A stretch of DNA of 64,000 nucleotides from Methylibium sp. GTDB lineage: Bacteria; Pseudomonadota; Gammaproteobacteria; Burkholderiales; Burkholderiaceae_C. Made by a program: the position numbers and the translations under genes. The DNA is taken from contig PNNH01000058.1 in assembly GCA_013824165.1 (NCBI GenBank), positions 1 through 64,000 of the forward strand, in the 5' to 3' direction. How positions within the stretch are numbered: the first letter of the stretch is position 1; the number at the start of each line of letters is the position of its first letter. Shown here piece by piece: positions 55,311-63,597 of this stretch. The notes below the pieces were generated by a model. That model was given only the letters and a program-made list of their open reading frames with translations, did no database searches and was not told the origin of the DNA.

Positions 55311-55952
55311 ATGAAGCAGCCCCGCATGCGCCGCCCATCCCTGCCGCCTTACAAGCCGCATACGGCCGCCCTGCTGACGCTGCTGGCCCTGGCCGCCGGC
55401 AGCAGCCAGGCCCTGCCCTGGACGGTGCAGGTCCGCAATCCTGCCGGCCAGCCGTTGGCGGATGCGGTGGTGGCCGTCGAGCTGCGTGGCCGCCCGGCCA
55501 AGGCCGCCGCCGGCACCCGCGCTGAAGTGGCGCAGCGCGAGCGCCAGTTCCAGCCCCACGTGCTGGTGGTGCAGACCGGCACCGCGGTGCACTTTCCCAA
55601 CTTCGACACGGTGCGCCACCACGTCTATTCCTTCTCGCCGATCAAGCCCTTCGACATCAAGCTCTACTCCGGCACGCCAGCCGAGCCGGTGGTGTTCGAC
55701 AAGCCCGGCATCGCAGCGCTGGGCTGCAACATCCATGACCAGATGAGCGCCTACATCGTCGTCGTCGACACGCCGCTGTTCGCGCGCACCGATGCCGCCG
55801 GCCTGGCGCGCTTCGACCTGCCGGCGGGCGAGCACCAGATCAAGGCTTGGCACCCCAGCCTGACGCGGCCGCAGCTGCTGACCCGGCCGCTCAGCGTCTC
55901 GCCTGCCGGTGGCGGCAGCACCAGCATCGAACTGGCCAACAACAGCAACTGA
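55311..55952 (+). CDS. Periplasmic cupredoxin-like protein (methylamine-utilisation-like)
   Basis: 213 residues with a signal peptide (cleavage near SSQA, about residue 34). The mature protein is one cupredoxin fold: HFPNFDTVRHHVYSFS supplies the first histidine ligand, and GCNIHDQM provides the Cys, His and Met expected for a type-1 copper site. The C-terminal part (about 160-205) is a small carboxypeptidase-regulatory-like beta domain. It probably binds copper in the periplasm. It is only 14 nt upstream of a membrane GGDEF-EAL gene, so it may feed that signal protein. Confidence 0.82.
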   Translation: MKQPRMRRPSLPPYKPHTAALLTLLALAAGSSQALPWTVQVRNPAGQPLADAVVAVELRGRPAKAAAGTRAEVAQRERQFQPHVLVVQTGTAVHFPNFDTVRHHVYSFSPIKPFDIKLYSGTPAEPVVFDKPGIAALGCNIHDQMSAYIVVVDTPLFARTDAAGLARFDLPAGEHQIKAWHPSLTRPQLLTRPLSVSPAGGGSTSIELANNSN

Positions 55953-55966
55953 GCCGAGGCAAGCCG

Positions 55967-58399
55967 ATGACCCTGCCTGCCTTCCTGAACCCGCGCCGCA
56001 TCGAAGGCCGCATCGTGGCGCTGTTCCTGGCGCTGCTGCTGATCGTGCAACTGGCCAGCTTCGCCTTCATCCGCCAGAGCATCGAGGCCAATGCCGAGGC
56101 CGCCATCGACGCCAAGCTGGCCACCGCCGGCCGCATGCTGCAGCGCCTGCTGGTGCAACAGGCCACGCGCGAACAGGCCGCCGCCGAGCTGCTGGCGGCA
56201 GACTACGGCTTTCGCCAGACGCTAGCCAAGGGCCAGTACGAGCAGGTCGACATCGACACCATCAACTCCTCGCTGGCCAACAGCGGCGAGCGTGTCGGCG
56301 CAGCCCTGGTGGCCTATGCCGACCTGGACCACCGCCTCGTCACCGCCACCCATTCGGGCGCCGAGCAAATGCTGCCGCTGCTGACCCGCAAGCCCGACTC
56401 CGAGCTGCCGCCGATGCTGATGATCGACGGCCAGGTGCAACAGGCCGTCACCGTGCCCGTCAAGGCGCCGGTGCTGATGGGCCATGTGCTGATGGGCTTT
56501 TCCATCGACGATGTGCCGCTGCAGGACCTGAAGCGCCTGATCAATGTGGACGCGATGTTCGTCACCCGCCTGGGCAGCCAGGGCTGGCAGGAGCGCGTCT
56601 CGCTGCTGGAAGACGGCGAGCGCGCCGCAGTAACCGCTGGCGTCGCCTCGCTGGAGGCCGGCCCGTCGGCCAGGCGCACCTGGGGCGGCCAGCAGTGGCG
56701 CGCGCGTCTGCTGGAGCTTCCGCTGCAGGAGGCGCCGCCCACAGGCAGCGTCAACAACAAGGACAGCCCGCGCTTTGCCGCCGCCATGTGGGCCTCCTTC
56801 GACGAGGAGGTTGCCCCCTATCGCCAGCTGCAGCTCATGCTGCTGGGCCTGACGCTGGCCGGCGTGGCGGTGTTCGCGCTGGGCAGCGTGTTCACCGCGC
56901 GGCGCATCAGCGAGCCGATCGAGCAGCTCGCCCGCTCGGCCGAGCGCCTGGGCCGCGGCGACTACGAGACGCCCATCGCTGCCAGCACCTCGCTGGGCGA
57001 GGTCAGCGAGCTGGCTCGCGCTTTCGAGACCATGCGTCAGGACATCCGCGCCCGCGAGGAACAGGTGCGCCGCCTGGCCTTCTGGGACCCGCTGACCGGT
57101 CTGCCCAACCGCGAGCAGTTCAGCCAGCACCTGGCCGAGCGCCTGGCCGGCGATCAGCACTGCAGCGGTGCTGTGCTGATGCTGGACCTGGACCGCTTCA
57201 AGCATGTCAACGACGTGCTGGGCCATGCCTTCGGCGACCGCCTGCTGTGCGGCGTGGCCGAGCGCCTGCAACGCCTGCAGATCCAGGGCGCCACCCAGTT
57301 GGCCCGCTTGGGCGGCGATGAATTCGTGCTGCTACTGGACGGCACCGACGAATCCGCCGCGCAGCAGGCCGCCGCGCAGATCCTGGCCGATTTCGAAGCC
57401 CCGGTGCACATCGATGACCAGACCATCGACCTGGGTGCAGGCATCGGCATCGCGCTGTTCCCGGCACATGGCCGCGAGGTCAGCAGCTTGCTGGCGCGCG
57501 CCGAACTTGCCATGTACGCGGCCAAGCGGCGCCAGAGCGGCAGCACCGTGTATCACTCCGCGCTGGATGCGGGCAGCCAGGAATCGCTCTCGCTGCTGGG
57601 CGAGCTGCGCCGTGCCATCGAAGGCGGCGAGCTGCGCCTGTATCTGCAGCCCAAGGTCGACCTGCGCCGAAACCAGGTGCTGGCCGCCGAGGCGCTGGTG
57701 CGCTGGCAGCATCCGACGCGCGGCCTGGTGCCGCCGATGCAGTTCATTCCCTTTGCCGAGCAGACCGGCTTCATCCGCGCGCTCACCGCCTGGGTGATCG
57801 AAGCCTCGGCCCAGGCCGCGCATGCGGCCGAGCAGCAAGGCCTGCCGCTGAAGATCAGCGTCAATCTCTCCACCCGTGACCTGCTCGACCAGGACCTGCC
57901 GGCCAAGGTGGCGGCGCAGATCAGACGCCACGGCGTCGGCCCGCAGGCGCTGTGCCTGGAGATCACCGAGAGCGCCATCATGGACGACCCGCAGCGCGCG
58001 CTGCAGACGCTGGAAACGCTCAGCAGTATGGGCTTCAAGCTCTCGATCGACGACTTCGGCACCGGCTACTCTTCGCTGGCCTATCTGAAGCGCCTGCCGG
58101 TGGACGAACTGAAGATCGACGGCAGCTTCGTGATGGCGATGGAGCGCGATGCCGACGACGCCAAGATCGTGCGCTCCACCATCGAGCTAGCCCACAACCT
58201 GGGCCTCAGCGTGGTGGCCGAGGGCGTGGAAACCGGCAAGGCCTGGAAGCTGCTGGCCGCGCTGGGCTGCGACGAAGGCCAGGGCTATTTCATCGGCCGC
58301 CCGATGCCGGCCGAGCAGTTCATGGACTGGCTGCGAGCCTGGCAGGCGCCCGACCTCAGCGAGGAGTCCATCGAGACTGTATTCGCTGGACTGCGCTAA
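55967..58399 (+). CDS. Membrane GGDEF-EAL protein with periplasmic sensor and HAMP
   Basis: 810 residues. Order: TM (about 15-38), periplasmic sensor domain (about 40-285), second TM (about 287-312), HAMP (about 313-370), GGDEF (about 375-535), EAL (about 545-800). The GGDEF site is LARLGGDEF, intact; the RxxD inhibitory site upstream is absent. The EAL motifs are all there: EALVRWQHP, EITESAIMDD, DDFGTGYSS, ELKIDGSFV and VAEGVET, so phosphodiesterase activity is expected. Which activity dominates cannot be told. The upstream cupredoxin gene is probably in the same operon. Confidence 0.92.
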   Translation: MTLPAFLNPRRIEGRIVALFLALLLIVQLASFAFIRQSIEANAEAAIDAKLATAGRMLQRLLVQQATREQAAAELLAADYGFRQTLAKGQYEQVDIDTINSSLANSGERVGAALVAYADLDHRLVTATHSGAEQMLPLLTRKPDSELPPMLMIDGQVQQAVTVPVKAPVLMGHVLMGFSIDDVPLQDLKRLINVDAMFVTRLGSQGWQERVSLLEDGERAAVTAGVASLEAGPSARRTWGGQQWRARLLELPLQEAPPTGSVNNKDSPRFAAAMWASFDEEVAPYRQLQLMLLGLTLAGVAVFALGSVFTARRISEPIEQLARSAERLGRGDYETPIAASTSLGEVSELARAFETMRQDIRAREEQVRRLAFWDPLTGLPNREQFSQHLAERLAGDQHCSGAVLMLDLDRFKHVNDVLGHAFGDRLLCGVAERLQRLQIQGATQLARLGGDEFVLLLDGTDESAAQQAAAQILADFEAPVHIDDQTIDLGAGIGIALFPAHGREVSSLLARAELAMYAAKRRQSGSTVYHSALDAGSQESLSLLGELRRAIEGGELRLYLQPKVDLRRNQVLAAEALVRWQHPTRGLVPPMQFIPFAEQTGFIRALTAWVIEASAQAAHAAEQQGLPLKISVNLSTRDLLDQDLPAKVAAQIRRHGVGPQALCLEITESAIMDDPQRALQTLETLSSMGFKLSIDDFGTGYSSLAYLKRLPVDELKIDGSFVMAMERDADDAKIVRSTIELAHNLGLSVVAEGVETGKAWKLLAALGCDEGQGYFIGRPMPAEQFMDWLRAWQAPDLSEESIETVFAGLR

Positions 58400-58418
58400 C
58401 AATCCTTGAGCCAAACTG

Positions 58419-58439
58419 ACCGGCGGCAAGGCGGCCGGT
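58419..58439. terminator. Hairpin between convergent GGDEF-EAL and sbtB genes
   Basis: ACCGGC...GCCGGT (6-bp arms, 9-nt loop) lies in the 50-nt gap between the two convergent stops. No T-run; weak. Confidence 0.4.
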
Positions 58440-58449
58440 GTCAATCCTT

Positions 58450-58776
58450 CTAGTACTTTTCAGCCCGGGGCCCTTGGACAGCATGGGTAAAGGCCACCAG
58501 TCCGTAGTTCTGCGAGTACTTGGTCTCGACGATCTGCAGGATGCGCAGCGCGGCGGCTTCGCTGCACAACACTTCGATTCGGACGTTGCTGGACAGCATC
58601 CATTGCGCATCGCGCACGCCGCGGTTGCCGCGGCCACGCACCTCGGCCACGGTGTAGCCCTTCGCACCCGCCGCAATGATGTCCTTGCCCACCAGCGATT
58701 CGATCGCCTCCTCGCAGATCAGCACGACGTAATGGATCGGTCCGATTGGCATTGCAGCATCTGTGCCTTCACTCAT
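58450..58776 (-). CDS. P-II-like protein of the SbtB type
   Basis: 108 residues with the ferredoxin-like P-II fold: VVLICEEAIESLVGKDIIA, a T-loop region GYTVAEVRGRGNRGVRDAQW, and RIEVLCSEAAALRILQIVE. The TxGxGxQ-type T-loop of GlnB/GlnK and its uridylylated Tyr are missing, so it is not a nitrogen P-II protein. Its 4-nt overlap with an SbtA transporter identifies it as SbtB, which in cyanobacteria regulates bicarbonate uptake in response to adenine nucleotides. No C-terminal Cys pair (R-loop) is visible, unlike many cyanobacterial SbtBs. Confidence 0.85.
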   Translation of the reverse strand: MSEGTDAAMPIGPIHYVVLICEEAIESLVGKDIIAAGAKGYTVAEVRGRGNRGVRDAQWMLSSNVRIEVLCSEAAALRILQIVETKYSQNYGLVAFTHAVQGPRAEKY

Positions 58777-59717
58777 CTCACGACTCCGTAGAACCAGTGC
58801 GTCATCTGGAAATACAAGGGCACCCCGAGCACCACATTGAAGGGGAAGGTGACGCCCAGCGCCGCACCGATCGACAAGGCCGGGTTCGCCTCGGGGATCG
58901 CGATGCGCATCGCGGCCGGCGCGGCGATGTAGGACGCGCTGGCATAGAGCACTGCCAGCAGGGTGGTGCTGCCTTCGGACATGCCCAGCAGCCAGCCGAC
59001 CAGCACACCGCCGATCGCTGACACGATGGGCATGACGATGCCAAAGCCGATTAGGAACTTGCCGACGCGGCGCAGATCATCCAGCTTGGATGCCGTGACC
59101 AGGCCCATGCCCAGCAGGAACAACGCAAGAAAGCCCTTGAACATGTCCTGGAAGAAAGGCAGCAAGGAGGCGCCGCCGTCCTTGCCCCAGATCCAGCCGA
59201 TCAGCAGGGCGCCGACCAGCAGCAGGATGGCCTTGCCGGTCAGAACCTCGCGAGCCAGATGGCGCCACTGCGTGTCCTTGTTGATGCCCTTGGCCAGCAG
59301 CACGCCGATGATGATGGCCGGGAACTCCAGGAACACCAGGAAGATGGACAGATAGCCTTCGTAGGCCACGTTCTGGCGCGTCAGGTAGGAGGCCCCGACT
59401 GCGAAGGTGACCACCGAAACCGAGCCATAGTGCGCCGAAATGGATGCCGCATCTGGATGGCTCAGCTTGCCCATCCGCAGGAGGATCTGATAGCCCAGCA
59501 GGGGCGTTCCGGCGCTCATCAGCACCACCACGAAGATCGGCAGCACCAGTGGCAGCACGGGCGACTGGGACAACTCCAGCCCCCCCTTCAGGCCGATTGC
59601 GATCAGAAGGTAGAGCGTGAGGGTGTCGTAAAGGCCACCTGAGACTTTGAGGTCTGAGCCCAGCAGCCCGGCCACCAGGCCCAGCACGAAGAAGCCGACA
59701 ACCGGATCAATCGACAC
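58773..59717 (-). CDS. SbtA-type sodium-dependent bicarbonate transporter
   Basis: 314 residues with about ten TM helices in an inverted repeat. Signatures: VVGFFVLGLVAGLLGSDLKV near the N-terminus, YGSVSVVTFAVGASYL in the middle and ASYIAAPAAMRIAIPEANP in the second half, which surround the bicarbonate/Na+ site of SbtA. It is shorter than cyanobacterial SbtA because the cytoplasmic loop between the halves is reduced. Here it may supply bicarbonate for anaplerosis or carboxylases. It overlaps sbtB and follows the nar-operon parvulin by 33 nt. Confidence 0.87.
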   Translation of the reverse strand: MSIDPVVGFFVLGLVAGLLGSDLKVSGGLYDTLTLYLLIAIGLKGGLELSQSPVLPLVLPIFVVVLMSAGTPLLGYQILLRMGKLSHPDAASISAHYGSVSVVTFAVGASYLTRQNVAYEGYLSIFLVFLEFPAIIIGVLLAKGINKDTQWRHLAREVLTGKAILLLVGALLIGWIWGKDGGASLLPFFQDMFKGFLALFLLGMGLVTASKLDDLRRVGKFLIGFGIVMPIVSAIGGVLVGWLLGMSEGSTTLLAVLYASASYIAAPAAMRIAIPEANPALSIGAALGVTFPFNVVLGVPLYFQMTHWFYGVVR

Positions 59718-59750
59718 GTCCAGAGCTCCCTCGACAAGCAGGACGCTGCG

Positions 59751-60626
59751 TCACTGCAGCAGCGGCGAGTCAGCGCCTTCCAGCGCCAGGCCGTCGATCT
59801 GCGCGGCACCAGCCAGCAGATTGAGGTACTGACGCAGCGCCGTCACATAAGCCTGCTGGGCCAGGGTCTGGGCAATGGCGCCACGCACCGCCTCGAAGGG
59901 CTGCTGCACACCAGGCTCGCGCGCATCGACGCGCACGATGTGGAAGCCGAAGCGGGTGCTGATCAGGCGCGGCAGCACCCCCACATGCGCGTTCGCCTCG
60001 TCCTGTGCAAACAGCGCGGCGGCGAATTCCGGCGCACAGTCCTCGCGACCCAGCCAGCCCAGGGCGCCACCCTCGGCTCCGCTGGGGCAGTTGGACTGAT
60101 CGGCGGCGGTCCGGGCGAAGTCTTCGTTGCTGCCGCAGCGCAGGCTCACCAGCAGGCTCTCGGCGCGGCGGCGCAGCGCGTCCACGTCGACGCCGGGCGT
60201 GACGGCGAACAGGATGTGGCTGGCCAGCGTACGCTCGCCCAGCGAATAGCGCGTGGCATGCGCGGCGTAGAAGCGCCGACAGGCGGCGTCATCGGCTGCG
60301 GGCAGTTGCAGCTCGCGGGCCAGCAGTGCTTCGATTGCCTGTGAGGCCGCTTCGCTGAGCACACCGTCCAGCGCCGGCAGGTCGCCTGCCGCCAACAGCC
60401 CGGCGCGCTGCGCGGCTTGGCGCAGCAGTTCGCTGTAGGCGCGCTGGCGCAGCGCTTCGGGGTCGGGCGACTCGCCGGCGCCGTGCAGCGGCACGCCGTT
60501 GACGCGCGCCAGGGGAATCTGATCGCTAGCGTCGGGGCCGCTGGCCACTGCAGACGGAACGCTCGGGGTCGGCTCAGCAGCGCCACCGCAGCCGCAGCTT
60601 CCGCTGCCACATCCTTGCTGTGTCAT
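59751..60626 (-). CDS. Parvulin-type peptidyl-prolyl isomerase of the nar operon
   Basis: 291 residues. The PpiC rotamase domain lies at about 125-235: ASHILFAVTPGVDV, DFARTAADQSNCPSGAEGG and LGWLGREDCAPEFAAALF, ending in STRFGFHIVRVDAREPG. There is no signal peptide; instead the N-terminus is CGSGSCGCGG, a small Cys/Gly cluster that could bind metal. A parvulin gene behind narI is usual in betaproteobacterial nar operons and is thought to help fold or mature the nitrate reductase. It starts 12 nt after narI. Confidence 0.87.
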   Translation of the reverse strand: MTQQGCGSGSCGCGGAAEPTPSVPSAVASGPDASDQIPLARVNGVPLHGAGESPDPEALRQRAYSELLRQAAQRAGLLAAGDLPALDGVLSEAASQAIEALLARELQLPAADDAACRRFYAAHATRYSLGERTLASHILFAVTPGVDVDALRRRAESLLVSLRCGSNEDFARTAADQSNCPSGAEGGALGWLGREDCAPEFAAALFAQDEANAHVGVLPRLISTRFGFHIVRVDAREPGVQQPFEAVRGAIAQTLAQQAYVTALRQYLNLLAGAAQIDGLALEGADSPLLQ

Positions 60627-60638
60627 GGGAAGCTCCTT

Positions 60639-61358
60639 TCAGCGCTGCGGCTGCTTGTGGCTGGTGGGCAGGCCGAGGCGGCGGCTGCGAACCAGCTGAT
60701 ATGGCCGGGTGATATAGGCCAGCGTGCCGAAGCCGCTCCACACATGCACCAAGCGCGTGAAGGGGAAGACCAGGAAGATGCTCATGCCCAGGAACATGTG
60801 CAGCTTGAAGATCCAGCCGGCTTCGGCCAGCAACTCGACCGCGCCACCGCGGAAGGTGACGATGCGCTGCGCCCACTCGGCCAGCTTCACCATCATGCCG
60901 CCGTCCAGATGCTGGGCCGACAGAGGGATGGTGGCCAGGCCCAGGGCCAGCTGCAGCCACAGCAGCATCAGCAGCACGATGTCGCTGGTCTTGCTGTTGA
61001 TGCGGATGCGCTCATCCGTCAGGCGACGGTGCAGCAGGATGCTGACGCCGATGAAGCCCAGAACGCCAGCCACGCCGCCGACGATCATGGCCATCAGCTG
61101 CTTGGCACCGGCGCTCATGAAGGGCTCGTAGACAAAGTGCGGCGTCAGCATGCCGACGGTGTGGCCGAAGAACAGCACCAGGATGCCGACGTGGAAAAGG
61201 TTGGAACCCCAGCGCAGCGATCCGGCGCGCAACAGCTGCGAGGAGTCGCTCTTCCAGCTGTACTGGTCGCGATCGAAACGCAGCAGGCTGCCGAGCAGGA
61301 ACACGGCCAGGCAGATGTAGGGATAGAGGCCGAACAGGGCATAGTCGAGCGAGTTCAT
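60639..61358 (-). CDS. narI: Respiratory nitrate reductase gamma subunit
   Basis: 239 residues with five TM helices. The subunit holds two b haems and passes electrons from quinol to NarH. Candidate haem His residues lie in NLFHVGILVLFFGHTVG and IFKLHMFLGMSIFLVFPFTR. The protein is the membrane anchor of the NarGHI complex. It overlaps narJ by 4 nt. Confidence 0.95.
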   Translation of the reverse strand: MNSLDYALFGLYPYICLAVFLLGSLLRFDRDQYSWKSDSSQLLRAGSLRWGSNLFHVGILVLFFGHTVGMLTPHFVYEPFMSAGAKQLMAMIVGGVAGVLGFIGVSILLHRRLTDERIRINSKTSDIVLLMLLWLQLALGLATIPLSAQHLDGGMMVKLAEWAQRIVTFRGGAVELLAEAGWIFKLHMFLGMSIFLVFPFTRLVHVWSGFGTLAYITRPYQLVRSRRLGLPTSHKQPQR

Positions 61359-62062
61359 GGACGCACTCCTTGGGAAGCTGCGGAAGACGCCGTCTTCCTG
61401 ACGATGTGAATGGGCTGCGGCGCGCCGGGCTTGCTCTGGCCTTTGCTTGAGCAGCCGTCGAAGGCGGCGGGCTCAAGCCAGGCCTCATCCAGCGGCTCAT
61501 CGACGGTGATGCTGACGGCCTGCGGCTTCTCACCCGCCAGCTCCAGCACCGCACCGATGGCGGCTGCATAGGGCAGGTTGTCGCGCTTGATCAGCGCCGT
61601 GTGGATGGCATTGAGGATGTGGGCCATCTCGGCAAGGAATTCGCGCGCCACTGCCGGCGGCTGGGTGGAGGCGAACTCCAGCACCACGGGCAGGTAGTCG
61701 GGCAACTCGCTCGCGTCGAAAAACATGCCACCGGCCTGATAGGTCTGCTGCAGATCGACCAAGGCCGGTCCGCGCTCGCGCGAGTCGCCATGCACATGCT
61801 CGAACATGTGAAGGCTGGTGGCGCGGCCGCGGTCGAAGCTCTCGACATAGCGGGCCTGCACCGCATAGCGCTCGCCGCGCTGCAGTACGGCAACCAAGGC
61901 TTCGATCTCGGCCTGGCGCGCCGGACTCAAGGCCTGCTCGCTCTTCAGCGCGTCCAGCAGCTCGGGCAGCGCATCCAGCATCGCGTCGCTGGGGTAGTCG
62001 AGCAGGCGAGCGAGCACCCGGCAGCTCAGGCTGAGGGAGGGGAGCGACTTCTTGTGGTTCAT
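61355..62062 (-). CDS. narJ: Nitrate reductase assembly chaperone
   Basis: 235 residues from the ATG giving MNHKKSLPSLSL; an earlier in-frame start (5 codons upstream) would overlap narH. All-helical TorD/NarJ fold with VLARLLDYPSDAMLDALPEL and the conserved SLHMFEHVHGDSRERGPALV. It binds the NarG N-terminus and is needed for molybdenum-cofactor insertion. The C-terminal ~40 residues are variable and Ser/Pro-rich. Confidence 0.93.
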   Translation of the reverse strand: MNHKKSLPSLSLSCRVLARLLDYPSDAMLDALPELLDALKSEQALSPARQAEIEALVAVLQRGERYAVQARYVESFDRGRATSLHMFEHVHGDSRERGPALVDLQQTYQAGGMFFDASELPDYLPVVLEFASTQPPAVAREFLAEMAHILNAIHTALIKRDNLPYAAAIGAVLELAGEKPQAVSITVDEPLDEAWLEPAAFDGCSSKGQSKPGAPQPIHIVRKTASSAASQGVRP

Positions 62063-62073
62063 GGTTGTCGCCC

Positions 62074-63597
62074 TCACAGCGTGGCCTTGATGGGGATGGT
62101 GCGCTTCTTGTCACCGCCGAACAGGCTGGTCTCGGTCTGCCCGTCCGAGCAGCCGTTGCCGAAGCTGAAGCCGCAGCCGCCGCGCAGGTCGTAGGCGTTT
62201 TCGGCGTACTCGCGGTGCGTGGTCGGGATCACGAAGCGGTCTTCGTAGTTGGCAATGGCCATGGTCTGGTACATGTCCTCGACCTCGTTCTTCAACAGCC
62301 CCACCTGGTCCAGCACCGCCTTGTCCTCGATGCCGTCCACATGCTTGCCGCGCTGGTAGGCGCGCATCGCCAGCATGCGTTCCAGCGCCCGCTCCACCGG
62401 CTTCACGTCGCCGGCGGTCAGCATGTTCGCCAGGTACTGCACGGGGATGCGCAGCTGCTTGACGTCCGGGATCTGGCCGTTCACACCGATATGGCCGGCA
62501 TTGGCGGCCGAGCTGATCGGCGACAGCGGCGGCACATACCAGACCATCGGCAACGTGCGGTACTCAGGGTGCAGCGGCAGGGCGACCTTCCAGTCCACCG
62601 CCATCTTGTAGACCGGGCTCTTCTTCGCAGCCTCCAGCCAGGCTTCGGGAATGCCATCCTTGCGGGCCTGCTCGATCACGCGCGGGTCGTTCGGGTCGAG
62701 GAAGACATCGAGCTGGGCCTGGTAAAGGTCCTTGTCGTCCTTGACGCTGGCGGCCTCCTGGATGCGGTCGGCGTCATACAACAGCACGCCCAGATAGCGG
62801 ATGCGGCCGACGCAGGTTTCCGAGCAGACGGTCGGCTGACCGGCCTCGATGCGCGGATAGCAGAAGATGCACTTCTCGGCCTTGCCGCTCTGCCAGTTGT
62901 AATAGATCTTCTTGTAGGGGCAGCCCGAGACGCACATGCGCCAGCCGCGACACTTGTCCTGGTCGATCAGCACGATGCCGTCTTCCTCGCGCTTGTAGAT
63001 CGAGCCCGAAGGGCAGGACGCGACGCAGGCCGGATTCAGGCAGTGCTCGCACAGCCTGGGCAGATACATCATGAAGGTGTTCTCGAACTGGCCGTAAATG
63101 TCCTTCTGGATGTTCTCGAAGTTCGCGTCCTTGCTGCGCTTGGCGAACTCGCCGCCCAGGATCTCTTCCCAGTTCGGGCCCCACTCGATCTTCTCCATGC
63201 GCTGGCCGGTGATCAGGCTGCGAGGACGGGCTGTGGGCGCGGCCTTGGACTTGGGCGCCGACTGCAGATGGTCGTAGTCGAAGGTGAAGGGCTCGTAGTA
63301 GTCGTCGATCTGCGGCAGGTTGGGGTTGGCGAAGATGCGCATCAGCAGCTTCCACTTGCCGCCCTGGCGCGGTTCGATATCGCCATTGGCCTTGCGGATC
63401 CAGCCGCCATGCCACTTGTCCTGGTTCTCCCATTCCTTGGGGTAACCGATACCGGGCTTGGACTCGACGTTGTTGAACCAGGCGTATTCCATGCCCGGGC
63501 GATTGGTCCAGACGTTCTTGCAGGTGACTGAACAGGTGTGGCAGCCGATGCACTTGTCCAGGTTCAGCACCATGCCGATTTGCGCACGTACCTTCAT
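62074..63597 (-). CDS. narH: Respiratory nitrate reductase beta subunit
   Basis: 507 residues. Four iron-sulfur cluster sites are visible: CIGCHTCSVTCKNVW (about 19-33), CEHCLNPACVASCPSG (about 184-199), CRGWRMCVSGCPYKK with the Trp in place of a Cys that marks the [3Fe-4S] cluster, and CIFCYPRIEAGQPTVCSETC. It conducts electrons from NarI to the molybdenum site in NarG on the cytoplasmic side. Overlaps narG by 3 nt. Confidence 0.97.
   Translation of the reverse strand: MKVRAQIGMVLNLDKCIGCHTCSVTCKNVWTNRPGMEYAWFNNVESKPGIGYPKEWENQDKWHGGWIRKANGDIEPRQGGKWKLLMRIFANPNLPQIDDYYEPFTFDYDHLQSAPKSKAAPTARPRSLITGQRMEKIEWGPNWEEILGGEFAKRSKDANFENIQKDIYGQFENTFMMYLPRLCEHCLNPACVASCPSGSIYKREEDGIVLIDQDKCRGWRMCVSGCPYKKIYYNWQSGKAEKCIFCYPRIEAGQPTVCSETCVGRIRYLGVLLYDADRIQEAASVKDDKDLYQAQLDVFLDPNDPRVIEQARKDGIPEAWLEAAKKSPVYKMAVDWKVALPLHPEYRTLPMVWYVPPLSPISSAANAGHIGVNGQIPDVKQLRIPVQYLANMLTAGDVKPVERALERMLAMRAYQRGKHVDGIEDKAVLDQVGLLKNEVEDMYQTMAIANYEDRFVIPTTHREYAENAYDLRGGCGFSFGNGCSDGQTETSLFGGDKKRTIPIKATL

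Noticed and set aside
62065-63531. A ~490-codon plus-strand frame opposite narH
   Set aside because: Antisense to narH with its four Fe-S cluster sites; the translated product has a skewed Val/Leu/His/Asp composition and no domain.
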